Position numbers and translations under genes: made by a program | Notes under the pieces: generated by a model | What the model was told of the DNA's origin: nothing | The model's database searches: none | The model's input: the letters and a program-made list of their open reading frames with translations, nothing else | Part shown: positions 24,501 through 37,500 of the stretch, in pieces | How the letters are laid out: every line of letters begins with the position of its first letter | Position numbering within the stretch: position 1 is the first letter of the stretch | NCBI GenBank assembly: GCA_023101725.1 | Contig: JALJCO010001098.1 | Span: 744,001-808,000, forward strand | Direction of reading: 5' to 3' | Origin: Atherinomorus stipes | Taxonomy: Eukaryota; Chordata; Actinopteri; Atheriniformes; Atherinidae | Length of the DNA: 64,000 nucleotides

Positions 24501-27500
24501 GAACTCTCAAGGGAAGGTAAAGATAGATGCTGAGAAATGAAAGGAAAAGAGAAAGAAAGAAGTTAATTTAAAAAATCGATCGAAGGGGAAAAGCAAGATG
24601 GATTTGTTAATGACTGACACACCAGATATGGTCATCAGTGAGTTTTCATCTATAGTAGCACTTAAGATACAATAAATAGTTGGGGTGGGGCGTTAGATGC
24701 ATCGTGATGCAGACGATTCAGAATGTATAAGTGTTAGAAATAGATTTTTAACGGTTAATAACACAATGTTGCATAAAGCAGAACTTGAAACTGCAAACAT
24801 GCAGCATCCAGACCATCTGTGGCGTATAAAAGACACGATGGGTGAGTTTGAAATCCAGGTGGCCCCCTCTGCTTTAAAAGTCAGCATGTGGGATTGCTCT
24901 GGGTTCATTTAGGGAGCTGTGAATTAAGGATAGACCGATACCGGCCAGCCGATATTTTAGGCCATAATTGTGGTTTGTGCTGATATTGGCATTGACAGAT
25001 AACCCCACTCTGCATTATGTACAAACTTTTTTGTATATAAATTCATTATAAATTTAATGTTTCTATTTAATATTTGTTTACAAGTGCACTGTTTCTTTTT
25101 AAAAAATCTTCCTGACGTGCTTTGTTCTTTTTTTATATTAAAAGAGTTGTAAAATTACTTTTCATTGTATCCTTCATTATATCAAATTTGGAGTCAAATG
25201 CAGCATCAGCCACAAATACTGGAAAGTTGTATCGGCCATCAGCTGAGGCTGATGGGAAAATAACGGTATCAGCCCTTAAAAATCTGTATCGGTCAATCCC
25301 TACAACCAAACTCTGATGTGGATCAAAGAAATGGACTCTGCTGCTCCTACAAACGTAGCTCTCGGTTCATGTCAAGTGTGCCAAACGCAGGAAGTAGAGC
25401 AGTGAAGGGCATTGTGGTACGCGTGGTACGCGTGGAACGCGGTAATCCAGTCCAGGAATCACCGAACCCGGAGCTCATGGGCCAGCGTCCGGAAGGTTTT
25501 CACCGTGTCCTTGTGCCAACACACCTTAATGAAATTAAGGAGTCATTGTACAAAACTTCATTGTTCGTTAGATCCATTTAATCTGAGTCAGGTGTGCTGA
25601 AGCAGGAAAATGTTGAAAACCTTCCAGGCACTGGCCCAAGAGTTCTGGATTTGGTGATCCCTGTTTTAATCTGATGTGATGGAAACAGGAGCTGTCCTGC
25701 ATTAAGAGATTAAATTGTTTTCTTCTTGTTTTTCACAACAAACATATGAAACCTTTTTTACATGTTGACAAGTGAAGGGATACAACACCCATAGAATGAT
25801 GTGCCTTCATTTTCTACTCACCCTCATGCTGAGAAAGACTCTGGAGCACTTTTTTAATATCTGCTGACTTTCATATAATGGAGGTGACTGGCACTTGAAA
25901 AAAAGGGCCATAAAAGTCCACAAAAACTTGGCAATATTCCTCCATACTGCTCATTCAATGTAATCCAAGTGTCCTGAGTGGGTAGCGTAGTTTACTGGAA
26001 AGGACATGATTTAGTATATTTTTATAGCCTAAACAGTAGAACATCTCACTTCCTCGATGCACGTCCATGCGAGTTCACAACACTATGGTAGCCGCGGCAT
26101 CCAGCGCCTAATCTGCCAATAATGCAAGCGTAGAAGAAGAAATTTGCTGTTTACATTGTGCTAAGAATGACCGAGCTGCGGACAAACACAAGAGGGGTTC
26201 AATATTGATTTAAAAAAAGGAAGAACGTGCGATCTCATCTAGTTTGGTCTGCCACGGCCTCCATAGTGTCGTGATCTCGCATGGATGCACATCACGGAAG
26301 TGCGATCTACTACTGTTTAGGCTATGTGGACTTTAATGGACCTTTTTGTTTCGAGCGCTGGTGAACTTCATTATATAAAAGTCAGTGGATAACAAAAAAA
26401 AAAAACACCCCCGGATCTCCGGCTGCATTTGACATGTTAAAAAAGTGCTCCGGAGACTTGCTCAGCATGAGGGTGAGTAGAAAATGAAGGCACATCATTG
26501 TCTGAAATCAAGATTCCCACACTAATATTTATTGGTTTAATGTACTGAAACTCTACCTAACTGTACAAAATAATGTGCAGCTAAATAAGCTTTTAATAAA
26601 TTTGATTCTAATTTGGTTTACTTCATTTACACGTAATTTATTTTTGTATTGTTTCATCACTGAGTAGAAAAGCAAGGAAGAAAAGGTTAAAGCTAGGAGT
26701 GGAGATAAAACTGGAAAGCAGGAAGCAGATGGGTTGCAAAGATAATCATGACAGAGGAAGAAGGGAGACTAACAGCTGGAAGATCCAGTTTCTATAATCA
26801 AGGCTGTAAATGATGTAAATGAGTTTTAAAATAACCTACATGAACCCAAACACTGGCATCTTTTCCAAATCTAAAAAGGCAGATTATTTCAAGATGTTTT
26901 GATCACCTTTCTGCAGAAATATACTTCAAGTGTTTGCAAATTTCCACATCCTACCAAAGCTGTCACACGCTTTGTAACGAGACTGCGTCAGACAGTCAGG
27001 TGGAGGGTTACGATTGATTTGGGTTTCCTGTCCGTCTCTGAAGTCCTGACATGTCGGCGACATCGGGGGGTTTAGAGTCTGTCTTCCCAGATCTATGACA
27101 ACAAAATCCATAACACATGAGACAGACTGACAAGAGGAACTGCTGTCATCTCAACCTCCACCGTCAATACAAAACACACATTTAGCTCCCACACAACATC
27201 AGAGTTTAAACACGGGTTGTTGCATCTGCAAACAAATGCAGTGTATCACCGGAACGAGGATACACAGAAACATCGGAATAACACAGACACTTAATGAAGA
27301 CACAAAGACCTGTTGCTTTCGTACCTCCAGTAATCAGAAGTCAGGAAAAGCTTAGGGTTTTTTGTGTAATATATTCCAAATATTTTACTGTATAAGCTGT
27401 ACAGTAACCTTTTACAATTAGTATCTTCATGATACAAATACATTATTATTATTATGTAACTCAAAGTCATTCCCACTTCCAGTAACACTGCTGTAAATCA

Positions 27501-29036
27501 GTTTCAGCTGATGTTAAACAACTGGAACAGACAACAGGTGGAAATAAGAGGCAAATATGGGACTACTCCTTTAAAGGGATGGTCCTGCAGGTGGCAGCCA
27601 CAGACCATTTCTCTGTCTTCATCCTTTCTGGCTGATTTTTGGTCCCATTTACATTTTTCCAGTGTCCTCACTAGAGGCAACATGAGGCGGTGTCTGCAAC
27701 CCACAGAAGTTGCTTAGGTACTGCAACTCATCCAGGATGATGCATTAATGCTATGGCAAGAAGGTTTGTTGGGTGTCCAAGCACAGTGTGGAGAGCATGG
27801 AGGAGATACCAGGAGATGTTGAGGGAGCCGTAGGACAACAACAACCCAGCAGCAGGACGGTTATCTGCTCCTTTGTGCAAAGAGGAACAGAAGCACTGCC
27901 AGAATCCTGCAAAATGACCTCCAGCAGCCACTAATGTGCATGTTTCTGCTCCAATCTGGGAATTGTGTAGTGAACAAGTCATCTCCATGTCATGTATTTT
28001 TTCTGCCCTGCCACTGAACAAGGTGAGCCCAATCAGCCCAACATGAACTTGGTTTATTCCACAATTCCCATCTCTGGCTCAACCTGACAGAAACAGACTC
28101 CATGAGGGGGGTATGAGGGCCCAACCTCCACACCGACAACCTGATTGGTTCCCAGAGAACACCAGCATTGTCTGACTGGATCTCTGTGATTATCACAGAT
28201 AAGAGCAGGTTCATGTTGAGCTCATGTGACAGACGTTAGAGTCTGGAGATGCTGTGGAGAACGTTCTGCTGCTGCAACATCCTCCACCATGACCAGTTCA
28301 GCAGTGGGTCAGTGATGGTCTGAGGAGGTATATCCTAGCAGTTACCCTGGCAGCCATTAGGTACTGGGATGATGGTGCGTTCCAGTTGTCTTGGAATTCT
28401 GAGCGGACGTGAGTTCGTGACGTCATTACCAGGTTTTTGCCATTACAGTTGCACCAACTCGGGAAAAACTCGTGTCCAAGACAGCCAATTTGTGAACCTC
28501 TACAACTACAGTAAAGCTACAAAAGAACAGACAATATTACCATGACAACAGCAGCCAGTTTTGCTGTGTGTCTTTTTAATAAACAACGCATAAACAACAC
28601 GCCATTTTTAAAAAAAAAAGACCGCCAAGATCAGGGATGGAGCTACAGGGGTGGCAGGGGGAGGGGGGCGTGGCCAGCCCCATGCTTTGACCAGTCGGCG
28701 CTCAAGCAGTTACAGAGACCCCAAGTTGCTTCCAAACTACTTTCCCTTCTTATTTTAGACACTAGCTACCCCTTACAGTTGGAATCTTTAAGATCAGAGA
28801 TGCAGAAATTGAAAATCCCACTTTGAAGCTTTTCTCGCTGAGATATTGCATTTGGGGAAAGAAAGCAGCTGCTTCACAGGAGAGATCCACAATTGCTTCC
28901 AAACCACCCTCCCCTCTTATTTTAGACACGAGCTACCCCATACAGTTATCATTTTTGGTTCGGTATGATATGTATGTGCGTTATCAGTATCGGTTATTGG
29001 TGCAGGCCTTTATGAGCTCAAATTTATATATACAAC

Positions 29037-29068
<32 letters not shown>

Positions 29069-32000
29069 ATATATACATATATAAAATGTGCTCTGAAGTA
29101 TCTACTTATGGCCACCCCTATATGAGTAATGGTCTCTCCCTGGCTACTCCAGTGAAAAATTTCTAGCTCTGACCACTGGTGGTCAAATTTAGGTAAAATT
29201 CAATAACAACAACTCGCTGCTGTTTACACTAGAAACTTATGATCAGAAAACATCTTATATAGAAGTTTAATAAACACAACAATGGTTCTGGACGCAGCCA
29301 TCTTTAAATCTACAATCTCAGGGTCCTCTGCAAATATGAGCTCACAGCTTGGAAAAACGAGTTCATGACGCCGCTTCCGCAAAAAGTTTCCTCGGAAAAA
29401 ACCGAGTTCCGAGACAACTGGAACGCACCATGAGATCCTCAGACACTGTCAGACCAGACGGGACATGGTTCCCTCTGATGCAGGACGATGCTCAGCCTCA
29501 GGTGGCTGGAGTGTGTCAGCAGGTCCCGCATGATGAAGGCATTGATGCAACTGGCCTGCCTGTGCACAAGACCTGAATCCATCATCTCTGGGACATCATG
29601 TCTTCTTCCATCTGCATATATATCATGATGGATCCCTGGAAGAACTGCAGCTTTTACTGCTGCAAATAGGGCTCCTAATAAATCAAATTAAATTAATTAA
29701 AGTGGTGCTATTATGGAGTGAAGCAAATACCTAAGATGAATGTTACTAATTTAGAATCGTGTGGATCGAAAACACTGAGACCAGATTTAGAAATATGATA
29801 CAAAACCACTTTAAAAGCACCTATAAATTTGATCACAACAATTTAAGCCTCATCTAGTAAGTGGAATAGGAATAAACATTGTGGAGATAGTGTTTCTGAT
29901 AAGATATAGTAGTATTAGCTAATAATAACATTAAACTACACGCACACAAAAGAGTTAAAGCCAAATTCATTATACCTGTTCATCCAAATGTGGATGTCAA
30001 GTTGTTTAACGTTGATCTGTCATCACCCGAATGTGTCAAACTTTTCCTGACCGCTGATATTCAGGAGGAAAGATTAAAAGCAACACATGAAGTTGGGTCA
30101 ACATCATAAATATTCTGCATTGCTTATTTGTATTAGCACAACACTGAATGCAGACAAGCACAGACACAAAAAAGGACACCTACAGACCTTATGATTTAAT
30201 GTACACACACTAAAAACCAGCACATACACCCACACATGTACACTGGTTGTTTCCATCATGATTCAGTCCTCATTATAAACCCACTCTAAAGAAAGATTTA
30301 TGTGCATGTGTGGGCTAAATTAGCTTGACAGTATGTTTGTTCTAGCTGCGAAGCTTTAATGTGGGCAGTTATCACAACTGCAGTTATGAGTAACTGCAGA
30401 GTTTTTATCAGCAGTGAGGGAAAGAAGCAGCAGAAGCAGCAAACATTTCACTGACGGATCAAAAGAGACACGTTATATAAGTCTAATTTTCTCAAATAGA
30501 AATTCTACAGATTTTGTAGATGTGGCCTGTCATCATTCAGTCAGTACTGAATGTTAAAGGTTCCCTCCAAACATTCGTGCAGCCTGAAGGTCTGTAAAAC
30601 AAACTGAATCGTTTGAGTTTGATGTAGTTGGTAAAGAAAAAAGAACATTGAAATATCTTCATCTTAAATATGGCTTGTATCTGTTCTATGCTGAAAATTC
30701 CTGAATTTAATTAAGTGACATAAACATTCTCAGTTCATGAACAATTTAAGCTTCAGGTTTCCACATCTTGTTCATAAAAGTTGCATACTTTAAACGAATT
30801 GGCTTCTAAATTAGTATACATGCCACAAATATCTTTCCCAGCAGCACATCTTAAAGGAAACAGGAAAGAAATTTATATGAAGTTACTAAAAGATATTAGC
30901 TCTTTAAATATATATTACAACCCAACTAAGAAATACATAAAATATCTGACTTCCAATGTGTTCAAAGTCAGAGGTCAGTAATTCTCAGTTCCCATTTGTT
31001 ATCAAATCCAACATCAACAGTGCAGCAGAAAAAAATATCATCATAAAGATAAACTTGTAAACTTTGGTAACCTATAAACTGCATGTATGTCATCTTTAGC
31101 CTCTAAAACCTGAAAAGCACAAAGGAAATCAACCAATAGTGAAGCTGCTTTATGAAGCTGATGTGACTGAGGGATTACAACATGATTATGAGTCATCTTC
31201 CTCCCACCAGCTGACCATTACATCACTGCAGAGTTCCTGCTTGTGGTGCTGGCTCGATGTGTAACTCGAGACAAGTTTTCAAGAGGTATTAGCACCAAGT
31301 GTCTGCTGCTGAGCTCCAGACAAAAGAAATAAAAGCATTTCAGCTAAATTGAAGCTTCATTTCCTGTGTGTGCTAGTGTGAGCTCTCAGGTTGTCTGTCC
31401 AGGCTCTCTTATGATAGAAGTTCTTCTAGGACCACGATAACTGTAACCTGTGTAATATTTCTGTATATTTTAATAACATTTCTGTATATTCTAATAATAT
31501 TTGTGTATACTTCTGAAGTATTAAGACCAAAGCACATCTTAAACAAATAATAAAAACCTCAGAAAGGGCTCCATGTACAACTCCACTACTTCCTAAACTT
31601 AAACCAGCTCCTTTTTTGATGAAATGAAAGAGAGGACACAAAGGAGCTGGCTTAAGTTCAGGAAGTGGTGGAGTTGTGCATAAAGCCCATTCTGAGCTTT
31701 GTAATAAATGTTTAAGATGTGTTTTGGTCTTACTACTACAGAAATATTATTAGAATATATAGAAATATTACACAAATTACAGTCCACATAGTCCTTGAAG
31801 AACTTGGACAGATAACCCAAAAGCTCACATTAGCACACACAGAAAACAAAGCCACATTGTGTTGCCCTTTTTTACTCTATTTTTTGAGGTTATAGCTTAA
31901 AATGTACTCGAATTGCAGATTTATTCAAAGACCTCCTTAAAACATCAAACTCTTACAATTCAGTGTTTTACTCCGCACACTTGAAGATCAAACAGCTAAT

Positions 32001-34493
32001 ACGCTAAAATGGACCACACTGGAGTGGAGGGGTACTTTAAAACCACAATGATGGTTTTCTTTTGTTTTTAAACTAAATTAAACATAAACAGACCTTTGTC
32101 AACTTAAACTTTGACTTATTTCAATAAAGTTACAAAGCTGAGAGTACCTACTGGGTTAAACAGCTTATTAATATGCACTTTTTTTATCGCAATTTGCACC
32201 CCGACCGGATCCAAACTGTATCTAAAATCCTGAACGACTGCTCTTGAGTATGACCAAGCATCTCTAATCAGAATAAGGCACAATGTGACCTTACTTATCT
32301 GTACTTAGGCACAGATACCGATCTCCTGGAAAAAAAAGCATAATCAAATCAGACCGTTTCCTTTGAAGAGACAAAACCAGCCCTTTTGCATGTTTTAACT
32401 CATTAAGGGTATGAGGCATGCACTACTGGCAGTTATTTTAATAATTTACCATGTTTTTAAACTAATTCACTTTGCAGATGCAGTTTTCCATCCTCCATCC
32501 ATCCTAAATTCTAAGAGACATAATACACTTATGACACAAATAAAAGATGATGCCACAGTGCTACTCGGTCACAAAACTCCTGAAAGGTCTGGAGGGATTA
32601 CAGAGACAGTTTGTTCCAAGTCGTGGTGCCAAATCTGCTTCCAGAAATTTATTGACTTTTTGTCAAATTAGGTCTTCGATCAACTTCTGCTCGTTCACCT
32701 CGGCTGACAGCTGCAGTTGCTCCTGTGTGTGCAGGATTTATTAAGTGCTCAATATCTTTAATGGCTTCACCGTCTCCAACTCAAAGATACCGAGCACACA
32801 GATTTCTGATTCTTGTCACACGCGAGTGAGTTGATCAAGGAACTTATTTGCCTCAAAAGCAGCACAATTCTCTAAACATCAACATGGATGGAAAACAAAA
32901 AAAGCAGGAAAAAGGGAGGCCAGAACACAATTCTCTCACCAAGAAGAGGCTCCGTTTGAGGCTCCTTAAAGTTAGAAGAAGAGATGCAATGCACATGCAA
33001 CAGCATTAGCTGGGCCGAAAACAAATTTAGAGACATCCAGCATGTGCATGAAGGCCCCAGAACACATCAGTAACAGCTCATTTATCATGTCAGATTCTTG
33101 TGTTAATAATACAAACATGCATACAGATGGCAAAGTGCGCGTAAATCTCAGTCTGCATGTGATGGGAGGAGGTTATGTTTTAATTAACTAAATGTTTCAT
33201 TTATTAAAACTATCTGCATTTATCCTTTTTTAGTTTCTTACCTGAAATAAGAACTAAATTACAGATGACAATGTGCAAAAAACATAATATGAGCTGACTT
33301 CACAGGCAGCTTGTGTCATAATGTGCATTATTTTAGTAGATGCATGCAAAACCTGGAACATTTATAAAACTGTGTGTCAAACACTAAACAACTAATGTTA
33401 TGGATAAAGTTTTTAATGTGGCGTATCATTAATGGGAAGACTTGGTGTAATCTAACAGCCTCTGCAAAGCGATCGTTTTCTTTCGGCTGTTGTTTACGAC
33501 GAGCAAGGCCTCCCCTGCTGTTAGATTTTAATTGGGGGGGCGTCGTCTGGGGGGTCCGGTCCTCCTGGGTTTCGGTTGGGCCGCCCGGGTCCGGGGGGGG
33601 GTGGCTGCTCCTGGGCGCTTGGGCCCTGGGCCCGGCGCTGTCTCCGCTCCGGGGGACGCCCGGCGCCCGGTGGGGTCGGCAGCTGCTGGTCTTGGTCCGC
33701 TGGGGCCTGGGCCTCCAGACTGCGGGGGGCTCCGGCTGGGGCCGCCTTTTGCCGCCCTTCGGGGGATGCATGTCCGCTCTTTGGGGGGGGGGTAGCTGGG
33801 ATCTGGGCCTCTGGGTGGCTGCTGGGGGCCTGGGTCGTGAGCCCTGCGGGCTTCCTCCTCCTTGCGGAGACGAGGCTGCATCTGCATGACTGTATCACCA
33901 CGGAGCACCCTTTATTATGCATGTTGACACTGTGACACTACTTCCCATTGCGATGACTAGGTTGTACCTCTTCTCTACTTCCCATTGCGATGACTAGGTT
34001 GTACCTCTTCTCTACTTCCCATTGCGCTGACTAGGTTGTACCTCTTCTCTGCGTAGTTCTGCGTGTGTTTGTGTGTGTTTGTATGATCTGAGGATATTTA
34101 AGCCACCTGCAGGTCCTCCTGTAGGGGATTGCTTGTTTTGTTTTCCAACAGAGACCTTGGTTGTTTAAGGATCGCGGTACAGATGTACCAGTGAACTGTG
34201 TAAGTGGATTCATGTTTTCTCTCCTCTCTCTCTTCCTCTTCCTTACTCCTCTCTCTCTGTTTCACTTTCTATCATTACCTCTGTTAACTTTCATTTCTCC
34301 CTTGTCAGGCCCAGCAGTATGAAATGGAATGGTGTAATAGACAAATGTTTAAATAAAGAAATAAAATGAATAAACATGATATCAAGTGGAGCCTTATATT
34401 CATAAAGCTCCGCTTGATAAAGCAAAACTGTTCAACAGAATAAAGCAATCAGATTTCCATTCTGCTTGCTTCGATGCTGGACAGGACAAGTAG

Positions 34494-34526
<33 letters not shown>

Positions 34527-37500
34527 GATTTTAATTGGTCACTTTCAAGGATCATTTAGTTGAGATGCTGTTAAAGAATGGGGGCGAACCGCTACTTCAA
34601 ATGATTTAAAAATCTAATCTAATTAGCATTTGCTTGCAAATGATCCCCACCTTCTCTTAACTGTAGAAAAATATTGAGTTTTCAGAGGAAACACGCAGAT
34701 TTATTCTTATATGCAGAACCTAAAGTAATACATTTTCCTCCCCTTTTATTAAATGCCCACAAAAACTGATTTAGACATATTCCTCATAAATTCTGGGGTT
34801 GGTATTGATCCACCGTCCCGCAGCAGAGGAATCAATTTCTCTGTCTGGCATTGAGGTGTGTTCAACAGCGAGTCCTCTGAGTGTAATGGGGTTTTAATTG
34901 ATCCAGAAAATTCGCATGTCTCCTTGTGAATGATGAGGGTCAACGGTCAAGGCTTGGAAATCACCGCATCAATCAGCTAATCAGCCGATATACAACAGGT
35001 GATGAAAGGGAGTGGTGGTAATTCAATTTAGTTTTAGTAGCGATCCAACATGGGCAATTAGGCAAATGAAAAACTTTTTTTTGTTGTTGTTCAGGTAAAC
35101 AAACTGAATAAAATGCATTTTAATTATTAAACTAATCATGACTTCCTGTGCAGAGATTTGCTGACTTTTCAAAAGCTGGTGCAAAAAAAGGTTTTATTGT
35201 CTAAAACCTCAGTGTGTTTGGTTCCAGAGAACCACCTGTCATTTTTCTTCTTCTCCTTTCTTTATTTCGAACATTAAAGAATATTACTTACATTTATATC
35301 AACCGGCCAAACAGCCCTTTTTCCTTATCACAATTTACTCTTCCTTGCAGTTGGCTCACAATTCACATAAATGTTAGTTTCACAATACGATAAAAAAAAG
35401 TAAATAAACATACAGTCGTCCTCAAAATTATTCACACCCTCCAATTAGAGAAAAGGCTAAATTCTTAATAGTAATTCAAATAACAAGAAACTAATAATAA
35501 ATTAAAATTGACCAAATAATTTAGTAGAACTAAATATTGCTTTTGAATTGTGGTTGGAAATAATAAAAAGAAAAAACTGTCTGAGACACATTAGAGCACC
35601 TTTCCCATTAACATTGGACTGAAATACCTGTCAACAGGTGTAGAAGTCTTTTTGAACATTAGAGAAAACAATTTATTGCAGTGATTGCCTCAAAGTGTTG
35701 CTCAACAAAATGGCAACTTCCCATCATGCTCTTAATACTCGTTTTATTTTTTGTGTTTAATATTTATTTCAAACCACAATTCAATATCATTGTCATTGTT
35801 TTTATACAATTTTTATTTATTATTACTTTTGTCAATTTCAACGCATTTTTCTAACAGCTGATTTTTTTTTTCCCTTCTTTAATTGGAGGGTATTAATTAT
35901 TTTGAGGACAACTGTGTACAGTTGTTTACATACCCTTCCAGTAAAGACAGAAAAAAATCAGCTGTCAGTGAAATAAGTTCATATAATAATGAACATCATG
36001 ACACTGAGTTGTAATTGTGGTTCAACAGAAATATTAAAAACAAACAAACAAAAATTAAACAAGTAAACCTAAAATTTTGCAGAGCAACCCTTTGAAAAAT
36101 TCACTGCAATCAGGTGTTTTTTGTAATGTTCAATCAGACTTCTAGACCTGGTACGTTGGTCCACTATTCATAAGGGTGCTTTAATTTACCTGAGAAAGTT
36201 TAATTTGTTTTTTGTTTTTATGCTTTGTTTTGTAATGTTTTGTTTGTTTTTGTTTTGTTTTTTGTACTTTTTCAAAGAAAAATTCAAAATCAATATTTTT
36301 TTTCACTAAATTACAATTTTGTAAATTTTATTCATTATTACTTTTTTCAGTTTTGTGTTATTTGAATTACTATTGTGATATTTCTCCTTCTCTATCGTGG
36401 AAGGGTATGCAAACTTTCAAGCACGACTCTATGAAAAATCATGATACCGATATTCTCTTCCTGTATAGTTTTTGAATACCATATAGCTGACTTTTTTTGC
36501 TCAAATTGAAAGATGTTTGGACATCGTTTCAGTTTCTCATGAAATTTGTTCCATAACTTAACTCCATACTGTTGGGCACCTGCTTTTCATGGTCATCCTT
36601 ACTTTTAAAATCTCCAGATTCAGCTTTCCCCCTCAGATTTTATCTGCCTTCACGAACAAAAAATATCTTCTGTATGTCGTCGGGTTGCAAATTATTTCAA
36701 AATAGTGGATTTGTATGATCACAGTATCCAATCCTACCTTACAAACTATTCTCATGGATTTTTTCTGTTGGATGTATAATGGCTGCAGAGAGCTCTTATA
36801 TACATTGAATGAAAAACATGACGTTACTTTATTGGGAAAAACTAAATGCTTGTTTTTTTGTTGTTAATCTGTATTTTACACAATATGCCTTGTTTAAATC
36901 AAAGCAATGAGTGAGACATAATGAGTCTAACATAAAAGCTTGTGGGCGTTTATTATGGATATTTAACTGCTGCCATTATTAAGTGTGATTTATGTGAAAG
37001 GAAGTGTCAAAATGTTCAGTATTTCCTTTTTATACTGTTCGAAACTCGAGTGAATGAAGGTTGGAATAAGAAAAAAAGGAAAAGATGACAATTAGAAATA
37101 ATTTTTGCTGTGGCCTTTTCATCGTGTGTTAAATCTGGCAGTGAACTTCCCCATCAGGTCCAGCTCTGTAGGGGGAGGAAGCTGACCAGCTGACTATCCT
37201 GACTCCCGCAGCATGACCAGAACCCTCATTTCAGTCCCACAAAACTGTCACACCTCACTCTTCCAACATAACAAGCTGTGTTTATGTTGCCTACAAACAC
37301 CGGTGTTTCTCCGGAGCCTCCCTCAGCAGACCTGCTACATTCCTCCATCACAGGAAAATGCAGACGGATAGAAGCGCACCAGCTGGGCGTTACCTGTCTG
37401 AAAGCATCGCCATCTCCCTTGCCAGCCTGCTGAGCGAGGACCGTCAGCTTCTTGTTCTTCTCGTTCCTTTTATGTTCTTTATAGACGCAGGACAGCAGGC

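Larger units (their letters stand above)
27557..29660 (+). pseudogene. Tc1-like transposase remnant split by another element
   Basis: Plus-strand fragments in several frames match one Tc1-type transposase in order: a start with RPTEVA-like residues (27685-27715), a TTTQQQD block (27840), a helix-turn-helix region, SGSVMV near 28300, then a break. After 29431 follow DTVRPDG-like residues, the position of a QDDAQPQV/GVCQQV block (29480-29525) and the DLNP-like C-terminus (29570). Stops and frameshifts are frequent, so it is dead. The break is the insertion at 28373-29430. Confidence 0.65.
24193..37393 (-). other. Ig receptor 13.2-kb intron, repeat-rich
   Basis: It separates the transmembrane exon from the first tail exon. 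It holds the separately listed MITEs (24925, 25453, 25795), a split Tc1 remnant (27560-29660), a long inverted repeat (31440), a GC-rich insert (33420) and two Tc1-type MITEs (35413, 35919). No additional coding exon was found. The stretches 29700-31400 and 31800-33400 contain nothing I can name. Confidence 0.55.

Noticed and set aside
33328..33935. Long proline- or glycine-rich open frames on both strands
   Set aside because: Five of six frames are open at once, which is a result of G+C composition; no domain and no start or splice context.
33938..34048. CRISPR-like array
   Set aside because: The three 37-bp units are directly adjacent with no spacers, in a eukaryotic intron.
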